From Diadophis punctatus similis (Eukaryota; Chordata; Lepidosauria; Squamata; Dipsadidae), in the NCBI GenBank assembly GCA_023053685.1, contig JALIGW010000032.1:6019720-6083719 (forward strand): 64,000 bases of DNA, read 5' to 3'. Of the stretch, positions 32,517 to 44,692 are shown one piece after another (position 1 is the first letter of the stretch; each line of letters opens with the position of its first letter). The notes beneath the pieces are model-generated. The model worked only from the letters and a program-made list of their open reading frames with translations, searched no databases and was not told the origin of the DNA. Made by a program: the position numbers and the translations under genes.

Positions 32517-33647
32517 CAGTGGTGAAATCTAAAAAAAATTCCCTACTGTTTCTGTGGCCGTGGCTTGGTGGTCGTGGCTTGGTGGTCATGGTCATGTGAC
32601 CAGGTGAGCTCAAAAACCAACTTTCACACGTGACACACAAACAACGCAAAAGCCACACAACTGACACACACACAATGGCCCCTGCAACAACAAGTAGGAA
32701 CCTCACAGAGGCACAAAGAGCTCAAAAACCAACTTTCACACTTCACACACAACACAAAAGCCACACAACTGACTCATACACCAGAGGTGGATTCCTCCTG
32801 GTTCGGACCAGTTCGCCTGAACCGGTAGCGACCCGCTGGTGACGTCACGGAACCGGTTCGGTTGGTGCCGGTCCATGGGCGCTGCCATCTTTTTTTTAAA
32901 AAAAAAAATTGGATTTATTTTTTTGGGATTTCTTAAAAAAAAATTTCTTCTGAGCATGTGCAGAAGCCGAGTTTCCGGCACTGTGCATGCGGTCGCCATC
33001 TTGTTTTTGGCCTTTTTTCCCCCCGGATTTTTTGGCACAGGCCCATGAGGCAGCGAGGTAAGTTAGAACCCACCCCTGTCATACACAATGCAAAAGCACA
33101 CAAAATGGCCCCTGCAACAACAAGCAGGAACCTCACAGAGCCACAAAGAGCTCAAAAACCAACTTTCACACTTCACACACAAACAACACAAAAGCTACAC
33201 AACTGACTCCTACACAACTGACTCACACACAATGCAGAAGCAGCTGGACTTCACACAAAATGGCCCCTGCAACAAGCAGGAACCTCACAAAGTCACAGTT
33301 TGGACGAATAGTAGTAAAAAATGCTTTAAAAAAGTAAAAAAAAAAAGGTTCAGATCCCCCTCTCAGCTGATTGTCAAACAGCTGATGGTGGGAACCTTTT
33401 TAAAAAAAAACTTTTTAAAGCATTTTTTTACTACTAGTTCGGGCCAATAAGTAGTAAAAAATGCTTTTAAAAAAGTAAAATAAAAAAGGTTCATCAGCTG
33501 TGACAATCAGCTGTGCCGTCCGATCGTGGGAACCTTTTTTTTTTTTTACTATTTAAAAGCATTTTTTACTACCGGTTCTGTGAACCGGAAGCATTTGTTA
33601 CTACCGATTCCAGCGAATCGGGCGGAACCGGTAGCATTTCACCCCTG
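32517..33647. mobile_element. Composite hAT-type element, 1.13 kb
   Basis: Ends CAGTGGTGAAAT and ATTTCACCCCTG. The left half holds three tandem units of about 112-125 bases starting GAGCTCAAAAACCAACTTTC at 32606, 32718 and 33148, the middle one split by another element. The right half is two long imperfect inverted arms with AGTAGTAAAAAATGCTTT and TCAGCTGAT. No transposase is seen. Confidence 0.8.
32782..33078. mobile_element. Nested hAT-type MITE, 297 bp
   Basis: Ends CAGAGGTGGATTCCTCC and TTAGAACCCACCCCTG, duplication TCATACAC perfect (32774-32781, 33079-33086). It sits inside the tandem units of the composite element and so is the youngest of a three-layer nest. Confidence 0.9.
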
Positions 33648-33745
33648 ATTTCCTATACCATTTCAGACAAGTGGCTGTCCAGTCTCTTCTTAAAAACCTC
33701 CAGTGGTGAAGCACCCACGATTTCTGAAGGTGTCATTCCACTGCT

Positions 33746-34018
33746 TAACAGAATAAAAGAATAACAGAGTTGGAAGGGACCTTGGAGGTCTTCTAGTCCA
33801 ACCCCCTGCTTGAGCAGGAGATCCTATGTCAATGGAGACGAGTGGCTGTCCAGTCTCTTCTTAAAAGCCTCCAGTGTTGGAGCACCCACTACCTCTGAAG
33901 GAGCCGTTCCACTGCTTAACAGAATAACAGAGTTGGAAGGGACCTCAGAGGTCTTCTAGTCCAACCCTCTGCTCAAGCAGGAGAGCCTTCAGACAAATGG
34001 CTGTCCAATCTCTTCCAG
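33746..34018 (-). mobile_element. Two further head-to-tail CR1 3' ends
   Basis: Tails begin at about 33756 and 33921, each with GAATAACAGAGTTGGAAGGG. The first ends at CCGTTCCACTGCTTAACAG and abuts the second. With the copy ending at 33745, three CR1 tails lie in one series. Confidence 0.88.
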
Positions 34019-34155
34019 CATTTCTTCTGCTTCTGCCCCCCTAACCCCCTCGCTGCATGGCTCTACAGGTGGCAGTGTGCCAAGGCAGCCATTTAAGCTG
34101 AATCAAAAAGTGCCCATTTAAGGGGCTTTCTCAAGAGGATGCCATAAAAGATATT

Positions 34156-34523
34156 CAGTCAGTCCTCGACAGTTCATTTAGTGACCATTCAAAGTTACAA
34201 CAGCATTGAAAAAAGTTGATTATGACTGTTTTTCACACTTACGACCACTGCAGCATCCCCGTGGTCACATGATCAAAATTTGGACGCTTGGCAACCGACT
34301 CATATTTATGACGGTCACAACGTCCCGGGGTCACGTGATCCCCTTTTCCGATTTTCTAATGAGCAAAATCAATGGGGGAGCCAGATTCACTTAACAACCG
34401 TGTTACTGACTTAACAACTGCAGCGAGAAAGGCTGTAAATTAGTGTAAAACTCACTTAACAACTGTCTTGCTTAGCAACAGAAATGTTTGGGCTCAGTTG
34501 TGGTCGTAAGGAGAGGACTACCT
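34156..34523. mobile_element. Tigger-like MITE copy
   Basis: CAGTCAGTCCTCGACAGTTC, TTATGACTGTTTTTCACAC and GTAAGGAGAGGACTACC. Nearly complete. Confidence 0.82.
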
Positions 34524-34706
34524 ATATTTGTGCTAACGAGTCAAAAGAAATGGCTTTTGTATGTCACCTGTTATGAAATGCCACCCTTTCTTTGCAATAA
34601 TTTTATTTATTCATCTATCAAACCTCTGTGCCTCCAGACTCCCAACACCGAGCATCACTGATTAATGAAAACACTAATCAGGTAGATCTCCCCAAACCTC
34701 TTATAT

Positions 34707-35101
34707 AGCTAGTCCTTGACTTACAACAGTTCATTTAGGGACCGTTCCAAGATATAATGGCACTGAAAAAAGTGACTTATGAGCATTTTTCAGACTTACG
34801 ACCATTGCAGCATCCCCATGGTCACATAATTTACATTCGGATGCTCGACAACTGACTCGTATTTATGACGGTCACAGTGTCCTGGGGTCACGCGATCCCC
34901 TTTTGCCAACTTCTGACAACCAAAGTCAATGGAGAAACCAGATTCACTTAACAACCGTGTTACTGATTTAACAGGTGCAGTGATTCACTTAACAAATGCG
35001 GCAAGAAAAGTCGTAAAATGGGGCAAAACTCACTTAACAAATTTCTAACTTAACGACATAAATTTTGGGCTCAATTGTGGTCATAAGTTGAGGACTACCT
35101 G
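34707..35101. mobile_element. Tigger-like MITE copy
   Basis: TAGCTAGTCCTTGACTTACA to CATAAGTTGAGGACTACCTG, followed by TA. Full length or nearly so. Confidence 0.85.
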
Positions 35102-35819
35102 TACTTCTGTCCCACAAGACAGCTTGCCTTTCTTTAAAAAAAAGGCCATTTCTTTTCAGCAAACAATATGACAAATTTTTGTTGTTGTTATTTTTGTTTT
35201 CAAATTTACTCTCCTGTGCAAGTCTTTCCCTCTGATGCATTGGGGAAGCCTGCAAAACCCAGAACCAGTAGGACTCCCTGCACTCCCTGCTTTCTGCAGG
35301 CTGGGACGTTTCTGCATAAAATAAGACGTCCTCAGGTTTAAAAACTGCTGAGCTATTCTGTGAAATTTCACGCAAGAGAGCCGTGGGCGTTTATGGCCTT
35401 GGCTGCACCTCCCGTTTACCCGGGTTCAATCTTTCTTCGAGGCTAATGCTGCCCCCACCCCACCCCTTGTGCTGTTTAGCAAGGGGGTTGAATGGGGTCT
35501 GGAGGGCAGGACCAGTGAAGGGGAGGGGGACCCTGCAGATTTTTCTCCCTTTGTGCTAAAGAGGGGCTTCTCCTGGAGGCTGCCGCCAGGACCACCTTCT
35601 CTGCCTTCAAGGTTTTCATAAATGGTTTTAGAGGAAGCAGTGAAGAGAGGGCATTTCCTATTTTAAAGTTCAGGGGATGATAGCTAACATTTCAGAAGTC
35701 AGAAAGGAAATTCGAAGCTATCTCTCTTGGAAAAAGGGATTGAATTTTTGCAAATCAGCAAATCAATATTGGCTTTATATATCCAGCTCAGTTATGCTCT
35801 TAAGAAAAAGGCCTTGTAA
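35102..35819. other. Single-copy spacer
   Basis: No repeat, exon or RNA gene recognised. A polyT/GTTGTT stretch occurs at about 35178. Confidence 0.4.
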
Positions 35820-36292
35820 TTTATCACAGAGTCAGGTAGTGAGTTCCAGGCATTTACCCACTCTGTTGCTAAAGTCGTATTTTCTACAGTCAAGTTTGGA
35901 GCGGTTCACTTTGAGTTTGTATCTGTTGTGTGCTCGTGTATTGTTGTGGTTGAAGCTGAAGTAGTCGTTGACAGGAAGGACGTTGTAGCGGATAATTTTA
36001 TGAGCTATGCTTAGGTCGTGCCGAAGGCGACGTAGTTCTAAGCTTTCTAAGCCCAGGATTTCAAGTCTGGTTGCTTAAGGTATTCTGTTGCGAGTAGAGG
36101 AGTGGAGGGCTCTTCTCGTAAAGTATCTCTGGACACTTTCTAATGTATTTATGTCCGATATGCGGTGTGGGTTCCAGACAGATGAGCTGTATTCAAGGAT
36201 TGGTCTGGCGAATGTTTTGTATGCTCTGGTTAGTAGTGTGATATTACCGGAGAAGAAGCTATGTAAGATTAGGTTAACTTTGAAATAGGTTG
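35820..36292 (-). mobile_element. CR1-superfamily LINE fragment, same family as 22023
   Basis: The minus strand encodes [37 protein letters not shown] and [13 protein letters not shown]. The corresponding DNA matches 22240-22690. Confidence 0.82.
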
Positions 36293-36334
36293 CATTAAAA
36301 AAAATGGAACTATTGTTGTAGGATGTATTAATTA

Positions 36335-36710
36335 CAGGTACTCCTTGACTTACAAACATATTGAGCCAAAAATTTACGTTGCTAAGCAAGAGAGTTGTTA
36401 AGTGAATTTTGCTCCATTTTGCAACCTTTCTTGCAGCAGTTGTTAAGTGAATCACTCCGATAAGTTAATAACAAGCAGTTGTTAAGTGAATCTGGCTTCC
36501 CCGTTGACTTTGCTTGTCAGAAGGTCGCAAAAGGGGATCACGTGACCCTGGGATGCTGCAACAGTCATAAGTACATGCCAGTTGCCAAGCATTTTGACCC
36601 TGGGGATGCTGCAGCGGTCATAAGTGTGAAAAACGGTCATATAAGTTTTTCAGTGCTGTTGTAACTTTGAATGGTCACTGAAAGAACCGTTGTAAATCGA
36701 GGACTATCTG
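36335..36710. mobile_element. Tigger-like MITE copy with TA flanks
   Basis: CAGGTACTCCTTGACTTAC to AAATCGAGGACTATCTG, TA on both sides (36333-36334, 36711-36712). Confidence 0.88.
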
Positions 36711-36966
36711 TAATGGAATCTTGATCATTTGACGTCTCCCAATGATTGAGGGGCTCAAGAGAGCCCCCAGATGTTTTCCTAGCAGCTGCTCCTCCCCTCC
36801 CCTCGCTCCGTCCAAAGACAGGAGTTGCTGCATGGCAGGAGGAGCAAGAGAGAGACAGGGCTGCAAAAGAGAAAATTCCACTTTAGGCTGCAGCCTCTGC
36901 CTTCTGCTCTGGGAAGGGGAAGTGGCCTCTTCGTTATTCAGGCCTCACTTTGTCTCTTGCGTCTAC

Positions 36967-37314
36967 ATATAGTCCTCGAGTTACAACCGTTCAAAGTTAC
37001 AACGGCACTAAAAGCAGTGACTTAGGATCCTTTTTCACACTTATGGCCATTGCAGCACCCCGAAAATTCGGAGGCTTTGGCAATTGACTCATATTTGTGA
37101 CGGTCACAGTGTCCTGGGGTCACGTGATCCCCTTTTGTGACAAGCTTCTGACAAGCAAAATCCATGGGGGAAGCCAGATTCACTTAATGACCAGGTTGCT
37201 GACTTATCAACTGTGCCAAGAAAAGTTGTAAAATGGGGCAAAAGCTCAGTTAGCAAATGTCTCGCTTAACAACAGAAACCTTGGGCTCAACTGTGGTCGT
37301 ACGTCCAGTCTTCC
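36967..37314. mobile_element. Tigger-like MITE copy
   Basis: ATAGTCCTCGAGTTACAACC, GGGGTCACGTGATCCCC and CTCAACTGTGGTCGTACGTC. The right end is truncated. Confidence 0.8.
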
Positions 37315-37737
37315 CATCCCGTAGACGCAGAGAAGCCTTACCTAGTTGAGGGAAGGGGAGGCTGGGAAGGTTGAGGAAAAGGGATATCTTTAGCCTGCAG
37401 GGAAGGCAGCAGCTGAGGGGGAACTTTATCCCTGGGCAAAAGGCTTGAAGGAGGGTCAGCCGGAAGGGGGCCAAGTCCTTTCCGGCATCGTCCCGGAGAG
37501 AGTGGAGGTGGAACCATGCCTGGGAGTGACGGGCAGGCGGATTGCGGAGGGATGCTAGGAAAGGCTTCCCAAGGCAGGAGGGTGGTTAGTGCCAGCACCC
37601 GCTGACCCAGAACGGGCCTGAGGATGGCGGTGGGGGTGGGGGGCTCCAATTGCATCCGTTCAGGAAAGTGAAGGCTCAGCTGTCCTTGGTCTGGGGTCAA
37701 GAAAGGAGAATATTTGTAGCTCGGGGTTGAAACGAGG

Positions 37738-37822
37738 GCTCCTTGGTGCTCTCTGAGTTGGGTGGTTTTTCTTGCAGACGTTTTGTGACCCAAACTAGGG
37801 AACATCTTCAGTGCTAGAAGGG
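37738..37822. repeat. Unclassified repeat, single unit
   Basis: TCCTTGGTGCTCTCTGAG, CTTGCAGACGTTTTGTGACC and GGGAACATCTTCAGTGCTAG; same family as 6056 and 40168. Confidence 0.6.
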
Positions 37823-38787
37823 AGGGGGGAGGGGGTTGCAGAGAGGCAGAGGAGGAGGATGGTGGGAGCCTTGGTGCACCGCTTGGTCTGGGATGCTGTC
37901 ATCTGGAGAGGAGGAGATGCTGGGGGCACAACAGGACCCCTTCCCATTCCAGTTGCCAGCATTTTGCACCTGGAACGTGATGGCCAAAGCGGGCCCTTTT
38001 TCCAATAAGCCACCGAGTCGGACAATCATTTAAAAGCAATTTATTACTCTGATAAAGTGGGGGGTGTCTGCCTAAGAAAAGGGGGAGCCTGGAAAAATGG
38101 CTTACATTTACTTTGATAGTTTGCCCAACAAAGAACTTCAAACCAAAAGTGGATTGGTTTAGAAATAGCCATCTGTCCAGTGGCAGCACAAGAATCAAAG
38201 CCTCCAATAAGAGGTGAGCAGAGCATCGTATTCTGAATAGAAGTAGAAGAAACATTTGCAAAGGAAAAGCATCAGAGCGGGTAAAGATCCATTCTCAGGG
38301 CTTCCCAAAGTTGGGCTTCAATAATTGCTTTTTTTTTCTGGAGGTTTGAGAAAACAGCTGAAAACTAAAATTTTATCCAAAAGATATTGAATGCTCTCCT
38401 GCCAGTCTGGGTTTTCTGAAAGAGGCTTTTCTTGAAGGTTAAGACTTATGGGAAATTGTTAGCAATACATTTGAAAAAGGCAAATCTAAAGTACAAGAAA
38501 TTCCATCTTCATTAGCTAGCACAACAGAACTACAAAAACCATGTTTCAAGTATTACAATTTCCATCCTGTGTGGCTCTCAAGCACTCCCAGCTGTGCAGG
38601 AGGAAGCCAAGTGACAACCATCCCAAAGGAACCCCCCCCTCCAGTTCTGCCTCCCCCTCCCCAGGACTGTCTCCTCTATCTGCTTTGGGGGCGCATGAAC
38701 ATTTATGGGGAGTCCCCTTGATGGATCCACACAGGTGTTTTACCATCAATGGGTTAAAACAGACTGCAAGGGAAAAGGGAAGAACGT
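37823..38787. other. Single-copy spacer
   Basis: From about 38030 it turns AT-rich (TTTAAAAGCAATTTATTACT). That may be the remnant of a retroelement, but no ends or frames can be shown. No exon recognised. Confidence 0.35.
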
Positions 38788-39050
38788 AGAATAATAGAGT
38801 TGGAAGGGACCTCAGAGGTCTTCTAGCCCAACCCTCTGCTAAAGCAGACCATGTTCCATTTCAAACAAATGGTTGTCCAGTCTCCTTGTGAAAGCCTCCA
38901 GGGATGGAGCACCCACAACTTCTGGAGACAATTTCTGTTCCACTGATTAATTGTTCTCACCGTCAGGAGATTCCTCCTCAGTCCTAGCTTGGTTCTCTCC
39001 TTGGTTAGTTTCCATCCATCGTTTCTTGTCTTGCCTTTTGGAGTGTTGGA
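38788..39050 (-). mobile_element. CR1 LINE 3' end
   Basis: AATAATAGAGTTGGAAGGGA, GAAAGCCTCCAGGGATGGAG and GTTTCCATCCATCGTTTCTT. Confidence 0.85.
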
Positions 39051-39674
39051 AGAAAAATCCGGTCCAGTTCCAAGCTGGGGGAAAGACGCTGGAAATAAAA
39101 TGGAGGCAGCTGCAGGAAAGAAGGCCTCCGTTTGCTTGGTAGCCAGAAACTTCTGTGACAGCAGCATGTTTTTGGGGTGGCTGACAAAATGGAATTGAGA
39201 GTAGGTGGGCTTTTATACCTCCTTTGGGGCTTTGTGATTGAGATGCCTGTTCCTGTGCAAGAATATGTCCTTTAATATTTTAATGGCTGTTGCCAGATTC
39301 CTATGGGGTCATGTAGGGGTCATGGCTGGCTCTACAGGCAAAAGGGGAAATGCAAATCCTAGGTGTTTGTCTGAGCTAATCTTGTCAGCTTTGGCTCCTT
39401 GCCTATTGTGCTGCTTATTTGGAGTTTCTGCTTGCTCTTTGCTTCTGAATAGAGTGGCTCAGTCGTTCTGAATGGATACAAAACCTCCATTCCTAAAGAC
39501 TAGCCTCTTCATGCTTCTGCTTGAGGCTGTTTTCCTAGAGCAGGGATACTTGGGCTGCTCTCTGCCTTTCAGAAGATGCCTTCTCCTCTTCTCCTTCAGG
39601 GGGAATATTCTATTCTGCCTCTTTTTAATATTAAGAATGAAGAGTATTTTATTCTGGGGAGGGGAGACTTCCTA

Positions 39675-39830
39675 CAGGTGCCTTGGAGAACAGGTTGACC
39701 CCCTCTCTTCTTTCTGGCAGCCCCTCAAATACTGGAAGACTGCTATCATGCCACCCCTGGTCCTTCTTTTCATTAGGTGAGACAGACCCAGTTCCTGTAA
39801 CCGTTCTTCGTATGTTTTAAACTGAGCATG
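39675..39830 (-). mobile_element. CR1 LINE internal fragment
   Basis: GGAGAACAGGTTGACCCCCT, CAAATACTGGAAGACTGC and TTCGTATGTTTTAA. The 3' end is absent; the stretch at 39050-39674 between this and the preceding CR1 is not recognised. Confidence 0.75.
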
Positions 39831-40167
39831 TGCAGAAACAAACCCTGTCATTATTTCCAGCCACCCAGCCTTGATTGCAGAGGTTGTGTGGTTGGGGCAC
39901 GATCCAGATTTTAAACAAAGGTTGGGAAGAAGCCACTCACTGTCAGGAAAGCTGAGACTGTTTACTACGCAGTTCCAACAGGCTGGATTCCTGCACGGGC
40001 AGGTTTTCTCCTAAGAGGACTGTAGTGCGGCTGACCACAGGCATGGAGAGCTGCTCCAGATTTGGGGGGGCACTCTCGGGTGGTGACCCTCTTAGATAAG
40101 GAGCCTTTTCTCTGACGCCTAGAATCACCTCTATCTGGGCCCTGGTTCAGTAACTGCAGGGGGAGGA

Positions 40168-40365
40168 CTGTGGGGTCCTTGGTGCTCTCTGAGCTCGGTG
40201 GTCTTCTTGCAAACGTTTCATCAACCAACTAAGGAACATAATCAGTGCTAGAAAGGAGGAGGAGGGCGAGGAGGAGGACTATGGCATCCTTGGTGCTCTC
40301 TGAGCTCATTTGTTTACTTGCAGATGTTGCATAACCCAACTAGGCAACGTAATCAGTGCTGGGGC
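40168..40365. repeat. Unclassified repeat, two units
   Basis: Two units 111 bases apart, each with CCTTGGTGCTCTCTGAGCTC, an ACTTGCAGA or TCTTGCAAA block and CAACTA(A/G)G. A purine-rich GGAGGAGGGCGAGGAGG spacer separates them, as at 6180. Confidence 0.65.
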
Positions 40366-40377
40366 AATGGGGTTTGC

Positions 40378-40880
40378 TCTCTCAAATGGCAGTCTCTTCT
40401 TGAAAGCCTCCAGTGATGAAGCTCCCACAACTTCTGAAGGCAACTTCTGTTCCATCAATTGATTGTTCTCCCTGACAGAAAATTCCTCCTTATTTCCAGG
40501 TTGAATCTCTCCTTGATCAGTTTCCATCCATTATTCCTTGTCTGGCCTTCAGGTGCTTTGGAAAATAGCTTGACCCCTTCCTCTCTGTGGCAGCCCCTCA
40601 AGTATTGGAAGACTGCTATCATGTCTCCCCTGGTCCTTCTCTTCACTAGACTAGCCATGCCCAGTTCCTACAACTGTTCATCGTATGTTTTAGTCTCCAG
40701 TCCCCTAATAATCCTGATTGCTCTCCTCTGCACTTTTTCTAGTGTCTCAACATCTCTTTTATGGTGTGATGACCAAAACTGGATGCAGTATTCCAGGTGT
40801 GGTCTTACTAAGGCTTTATAGAGTGGTATTAATACCTCCTTTGATTTTGATTGTATCCCTCCGTTAATTGTAATAAGCTC
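40378..40880 (-). mobile_element. CR1 LINE 3' part
   Basis: The minus strand encodes [59 protein letters not shown] and RRTRGDMIAVFQYLRGCHRE. The extreme 3' end is missing. Confidence 0.9.
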
Positions 40881-41159
40881 ATCTGGTGGTTTTTTCTGGC
40901 AGGTTTCGCAAGTCTGAAAGCACAAATCTCCCACTCTCTGCTTTAGAGTCTGAGAAATCAGGAACGGCCCTTTCTGAGCTCTTTCTCCACCTGTTTATGC
41001 AGCTCAGGCTATGCCTTCTCTTCTCTTCTCTGGCCGTTCCCAAGGTGGAGCCCCTTTTTCTCAAGGTCTTTCTCACCTTGCCAGGTTTGCCAAAATCCGG
41101 CACTCTGCTGCCCTGTGTCTGAACCCTGAATGCCAGAGGCTGGGGGATGCTGGGGGTCA

Positions 41160-41400
41160 TCAGAAAGGGGGAGTTTTGCTTGTTTTATGAATTTACGAGT
41201 AGTTTGGATCGTTTTATGGATTGTTGTGCCAGCACAAGGATTTCTGCGTTCCCGACAGCGCCTGCTTTGTGACCGCACTGCGTGGATAAGTAATCAGCAG
41301 CACCTCTGCCTCCTAAACCTCATTTCCCCGACCTTCCTCTTTGTCCTTATCTGTACCGCCATCAGACAGGGCTCCAGATTAGACCTACCATGGCTTATGT
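41160..41400. promoter_or_regulatory. Possible conserved non-coding sequence
   Basis: Repeat-free block with TTTTATGAATTTACGAGTAG, GTGGATAAGTAATCAGCAGC and a GATA core in CTTATCTGTACC. Weak; composition only. Confidence 0.2.
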
Positions 41401-41574
41401 CCTTCGTTTGATGTGGGGATGTGACGCAGGGCCTCTTTGAGGCCAACATCCAAAGGACGTTACCACCCTGCAGGGGTCAGGGTGATGCAGAGAGGTGGCT
41501 GTTGCAGGATTTGAGACTTTTTGTCAAAATGCTTTTTTTTAAGAGGGTGCCCTCCGGTAGAGTTAACCCTTCAA

Positions 41575-41920
41575 ACAACCCTGTAGGACCACATCTGGAA
41601 TACTGCATCCAGTTTTGGTCATCCCATTATAAAAAAGTGTTGAGACTCTGGAAAGTGCAGAGAAGAGCAACAAAAATGATTAAGAGGACAGGAGGATAAA
41701 ACATATAAAGAATGGTTGCAGGAATTGGGTATGTCCAATTTAATGAAAAGGAGGACCAGGGGAGACACAATAGCAGTCTTCCAATATTTGAGGGGCTGCC
41801 ACAGAGAAGAGGAAGTCCATCTATTCTTCAAAGCACCAGAAGGCAGGAGAAGTAACAGTGGATGGAAACTAATCGAGGAGAGAACCAACCTACAACTAAG
41901 GAGGAATTTCCAAGTTCACT
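41575..41920 (+). mobile_element. CR1 LINE, ORF2 end
   Basis: Encodes [18 protein letters not shown], then MSNLMKRRTRGDTIAVFQYL. Broken off at AAGGAGGAATTTCCAAG, before the 3' end. Confidence 0.88.
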
Positions 41921-42458
41921 TGAAATGTTAATACCACTTTATAATGCCTTGGTAGGCCACATTTGGAATATTGCATTCAATTTTGGTCGCCATGATGTAA
42001 AAAGGATGTTGAGACTCTAGAAAGAGTGCCAAGAAGAGCAACAAAGATGATTAGGGGACTGGAGGCTAAAACATATGAAGAACGGTTGCAAGAATTGGGT
42101 ATGTCTAGTTTAATGAAAAGAAGGACCAAGGGAGACATGCTAGCAGTCTTCCAGAATCTCAGGGGTTGCCACAAAGAAGAGGGGGTCAACCAGAAGGCAG
42201 GAGAAGAAGCAACAGATGGAAACTAAGCAAGGAGAGAAGCAACCTAGAACTAAGGAGAGATTTCCTGACAGTGAGAACAATTTGTCAGTGGAAAGGCTTG
42301 CCACTTGAAGTTGTGGGTGTTCCATCACTGGAGGTTTTTAAAAAGAGACCAGACAGCCACTTGACTGGAATGACATAGGCTCTCCTGCTCAAGCAGGGGG
42401 TTGGACTAGAAGACCTCCAAGGTCCCTTCCAACTCTGTTATTCTGTATTCTGTGTTGT
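41921..42458 (+). mobile_element. CR1 LINE 3' end, complete tail
   Basis: A second copy in the same direction: GAACGGTTGCAAGAATTGGG, EVFKKRPDSH-encoding sequence, then GGTCCCTTCCAACTCTGTTA and TTCTGTATTCTGTG, the proper CR1 terminus. Confidence 0.9.
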
Positions 42459-43236
42459 TTACTCAGCCACAATGAGCCAGAGGAGGGGCCTTTGGGAAGC
42501 ACAAATACTTTGTAGGGAAACCTTGCAATGAAAATCCCAGAGGTTGATCTCAGATAAGAGGGAGGCAGAGAGCGGGTTATCTGCCGCGCCCCCTCCCCAA
42601 GTGCCCTGCCAGCGGCTCCTGGTCAGGATGGCACCGAGGAGCTTCGGCAAGGCTGGCTGGGCTGCCCAGAGAGGTTGAGAAGATGCTGTGGGTGAATGTC
42701 TCGGCTTAGCAGTTTTCCCCTGAATGTGCCAGTGCTGCCTTCTTCCTCTGCAGGGGTCCCTCGTCTTTCTTGCACGGATCCTTTCCTGTCAGCTTTTATC
42801 CCCCGTGAGTGATGCTGTTGATCCAGAGGCCCCCATTCCTTTACACAAGAATGCCAGGGGTCGCTCACGCCTGGCAAATATTTGCAGATCCTTCGATTAG
42901 ATAGACTCTCCTCTCCCCCCCCCCTTTTCTGCAGTTCTGGACGCCTGTAAGACTCTTTGAGTGTCTCTGCTTGGCTTTTCCAGGCTTCCCTGACAGGGAC
43001 CAGGCTCTACACGCCTGTTACAAACCGTCTGTTCTGGTGAGTGTGTTGAAAAACCTCCTGACAGGGCAGTAAATTGCTGGCTTCTTTGCATAACGGAGCT
43101 GCTCCAGAGGGCTGGGTGAAATGGCCAGTGGGGTTCCTGCCTGCCGTCCTTCCTGCAGAAGTGGAGGGCCTGTGGACCATCCCCACAGAGAATCAGGGTT
43201 GGGGGGGGACCCTGTGGCCCTTGAGACCACCCCCCA

Positions 43237-43237
<1 letters not shown>
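42459..43237. other. Single-copy spacer
   Basis: No repeat or exon recognised. Confidence 0.35.
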
Positions 43238-43292
<55 letters not shown>

Positions 43293-43440
43293 GAAGGAAG
43301 GAAGGAAGGAAGGAAGGAAGGAAGGAAGGAAGGAAGGAAAGAAAAGAGAAAGAGAAAGAGAAAGAGAAAGAGAAAGAGAAAGAGAAAGAAATGAAAGAAA
43401 TGAAAGAAAAAGAAAAGAAAGAGAGAAAAGAAAAGAGCCA
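43238..43440. repeat. (GAAA)n, (GGAA)n, (GAAAGA)n tract
   Basis: About 200 bases of pure purine sequence in three successive unit types. It could form triplex DNA. The long Lys/Glu and Phe/Ser frames across it are artefacts. Confidence 0.97.
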
Positions 43441-44690
43441 GAGAGCCTGGTTTCTCCACAAGGAAGCAGGCCTTTTCATTCTCTTCCTTCTGAGCGCATC
43501 AAAGCTCCTCGTAAAAGTTTTACAAGGAAGATAAAGGAAGAGCAGCTTCTGTAGGAAAAGCGCAGATGCCAAGCTGCAGCCTGGACCCCCCCTTCTTCTC
43601 TTCCCCCACCTTCTCCCCGCCCTGCCTGCAGACTGCTTCTCTGTCCTCTCCCACTGAGAGAATGGGGGAGAAGGAGGCTTCCACCCAGCACCCCATCTGG
43701 GGGGCAAACTCATGTATTTACTCCTAGGGGGGAGCAGATGGGGCAGAAGGGGGGGGGCTGGGAAGCTTAGTTATTTGTGAGTGTGACGCTGGAGGGGAAC
43801 AAGGTATGAGAAGCCTCTAGTGGGACATTAAGAGCATCACTAGCATTTTTATTTTGGAGGGATGGAATTTATTTGCCGCTCATTTCGTAGCAAACAACTC
43901 CAGTATTCCACTATTAAAATGATAAAAACCTAACAAATAAATAACTCCTAAGAGAATAAAAACACAGTTCCCTGTCAAGACACAGTAATCTTATCTGCCT
44001 TTTAGGAAGATCGGTGTGGAGCTCTTCCAACGTCTTGTTCACAGAAAGTCCTCAACTTACGACGGGACGCTGTTGGAAGTTGCGAGACACCTCCCTGGGG
44101 GTACGTATAACCTGCTTCCAAAGTTCCAATGGCGCCCTCCCCAGGGCAGGTTGCGTAACTGCAGCCCTGGCCACTTCCTGCCCAAAGGCGGCAAACCCAG
44201 GTTGGCTGAGGGCGCAGAACCTTCACACACACAAAGTTACGCCAATATAAGCCTCGGGGTCCACAGGCCCCTTCTGGGCTGCAGAGAGCTGCCTCCCACC
44301 TTGGGACCAGCCCTGCCTCCTGCCTGTCCTGGGGGGGGGGTCTCCCCACTGCCTCCCCCTCCCCATTTGCCAGGCTCCCTGCATAATCCAGCTAAGCCAG
44401 GCTGTCTTGCAAGAGCAAACGCAGATCCTCCGCCCTCTAAGCCGGAAACTTTGAGGAAGGCTTTGTGCTCACCCAGATCTTTGCCCTGGATTAGGAAAAT
44501 ATTTGTCCTCTGCTCTTCCACCGACTCCTAGACGGAACCTCAAAGACGCAAGTGACTAATCCTGCCTTATGCTCTGCTTCCTCCTCGCTGGACCCAGCCA
44601 CGTGGGACGGACCCTGTGGCCCTCCTGCACTGGCCCAGGGCGGCTTTGATCGTTCTTGGCCTGATTGCTCAGTCCTTGAATTTTGGGTGA
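43441..44690. other. Single-copy spacer
   Basis: A short CAACTTACGACGGGACGC at 44055 recalls a Tigger-like end but does not continue. An L2-like tail is possible at 43855-43975 (AATAAATAACTCC). No exon recognised. Confidence 0.35.
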
Positions 44691-44692
44691 TT

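Larger units (their letters stand above)
32440..33745 (-). mobile_element. CR1 LINE 3' end split by a 1.13 kb hAT element
   Basis: The CR1 sequence GGAAGGGACCTTGGAGGTCT up to GAGATCCTAT (32516) resumes at TCCTATACCATTTCAGACAA (about 33650) and ends at TTCCACTGCTTAACAG. The repeated TCCTAT on both sides is the relic of the target duplication. Confidence 0.85.

Noticed and set aside
43018..43713. 231-codon minus-strand frame
   Set aside because: Its core is Phe/Ser/Leu from the (GAAA)n/(GGAA)n tract; the ends show no domain.
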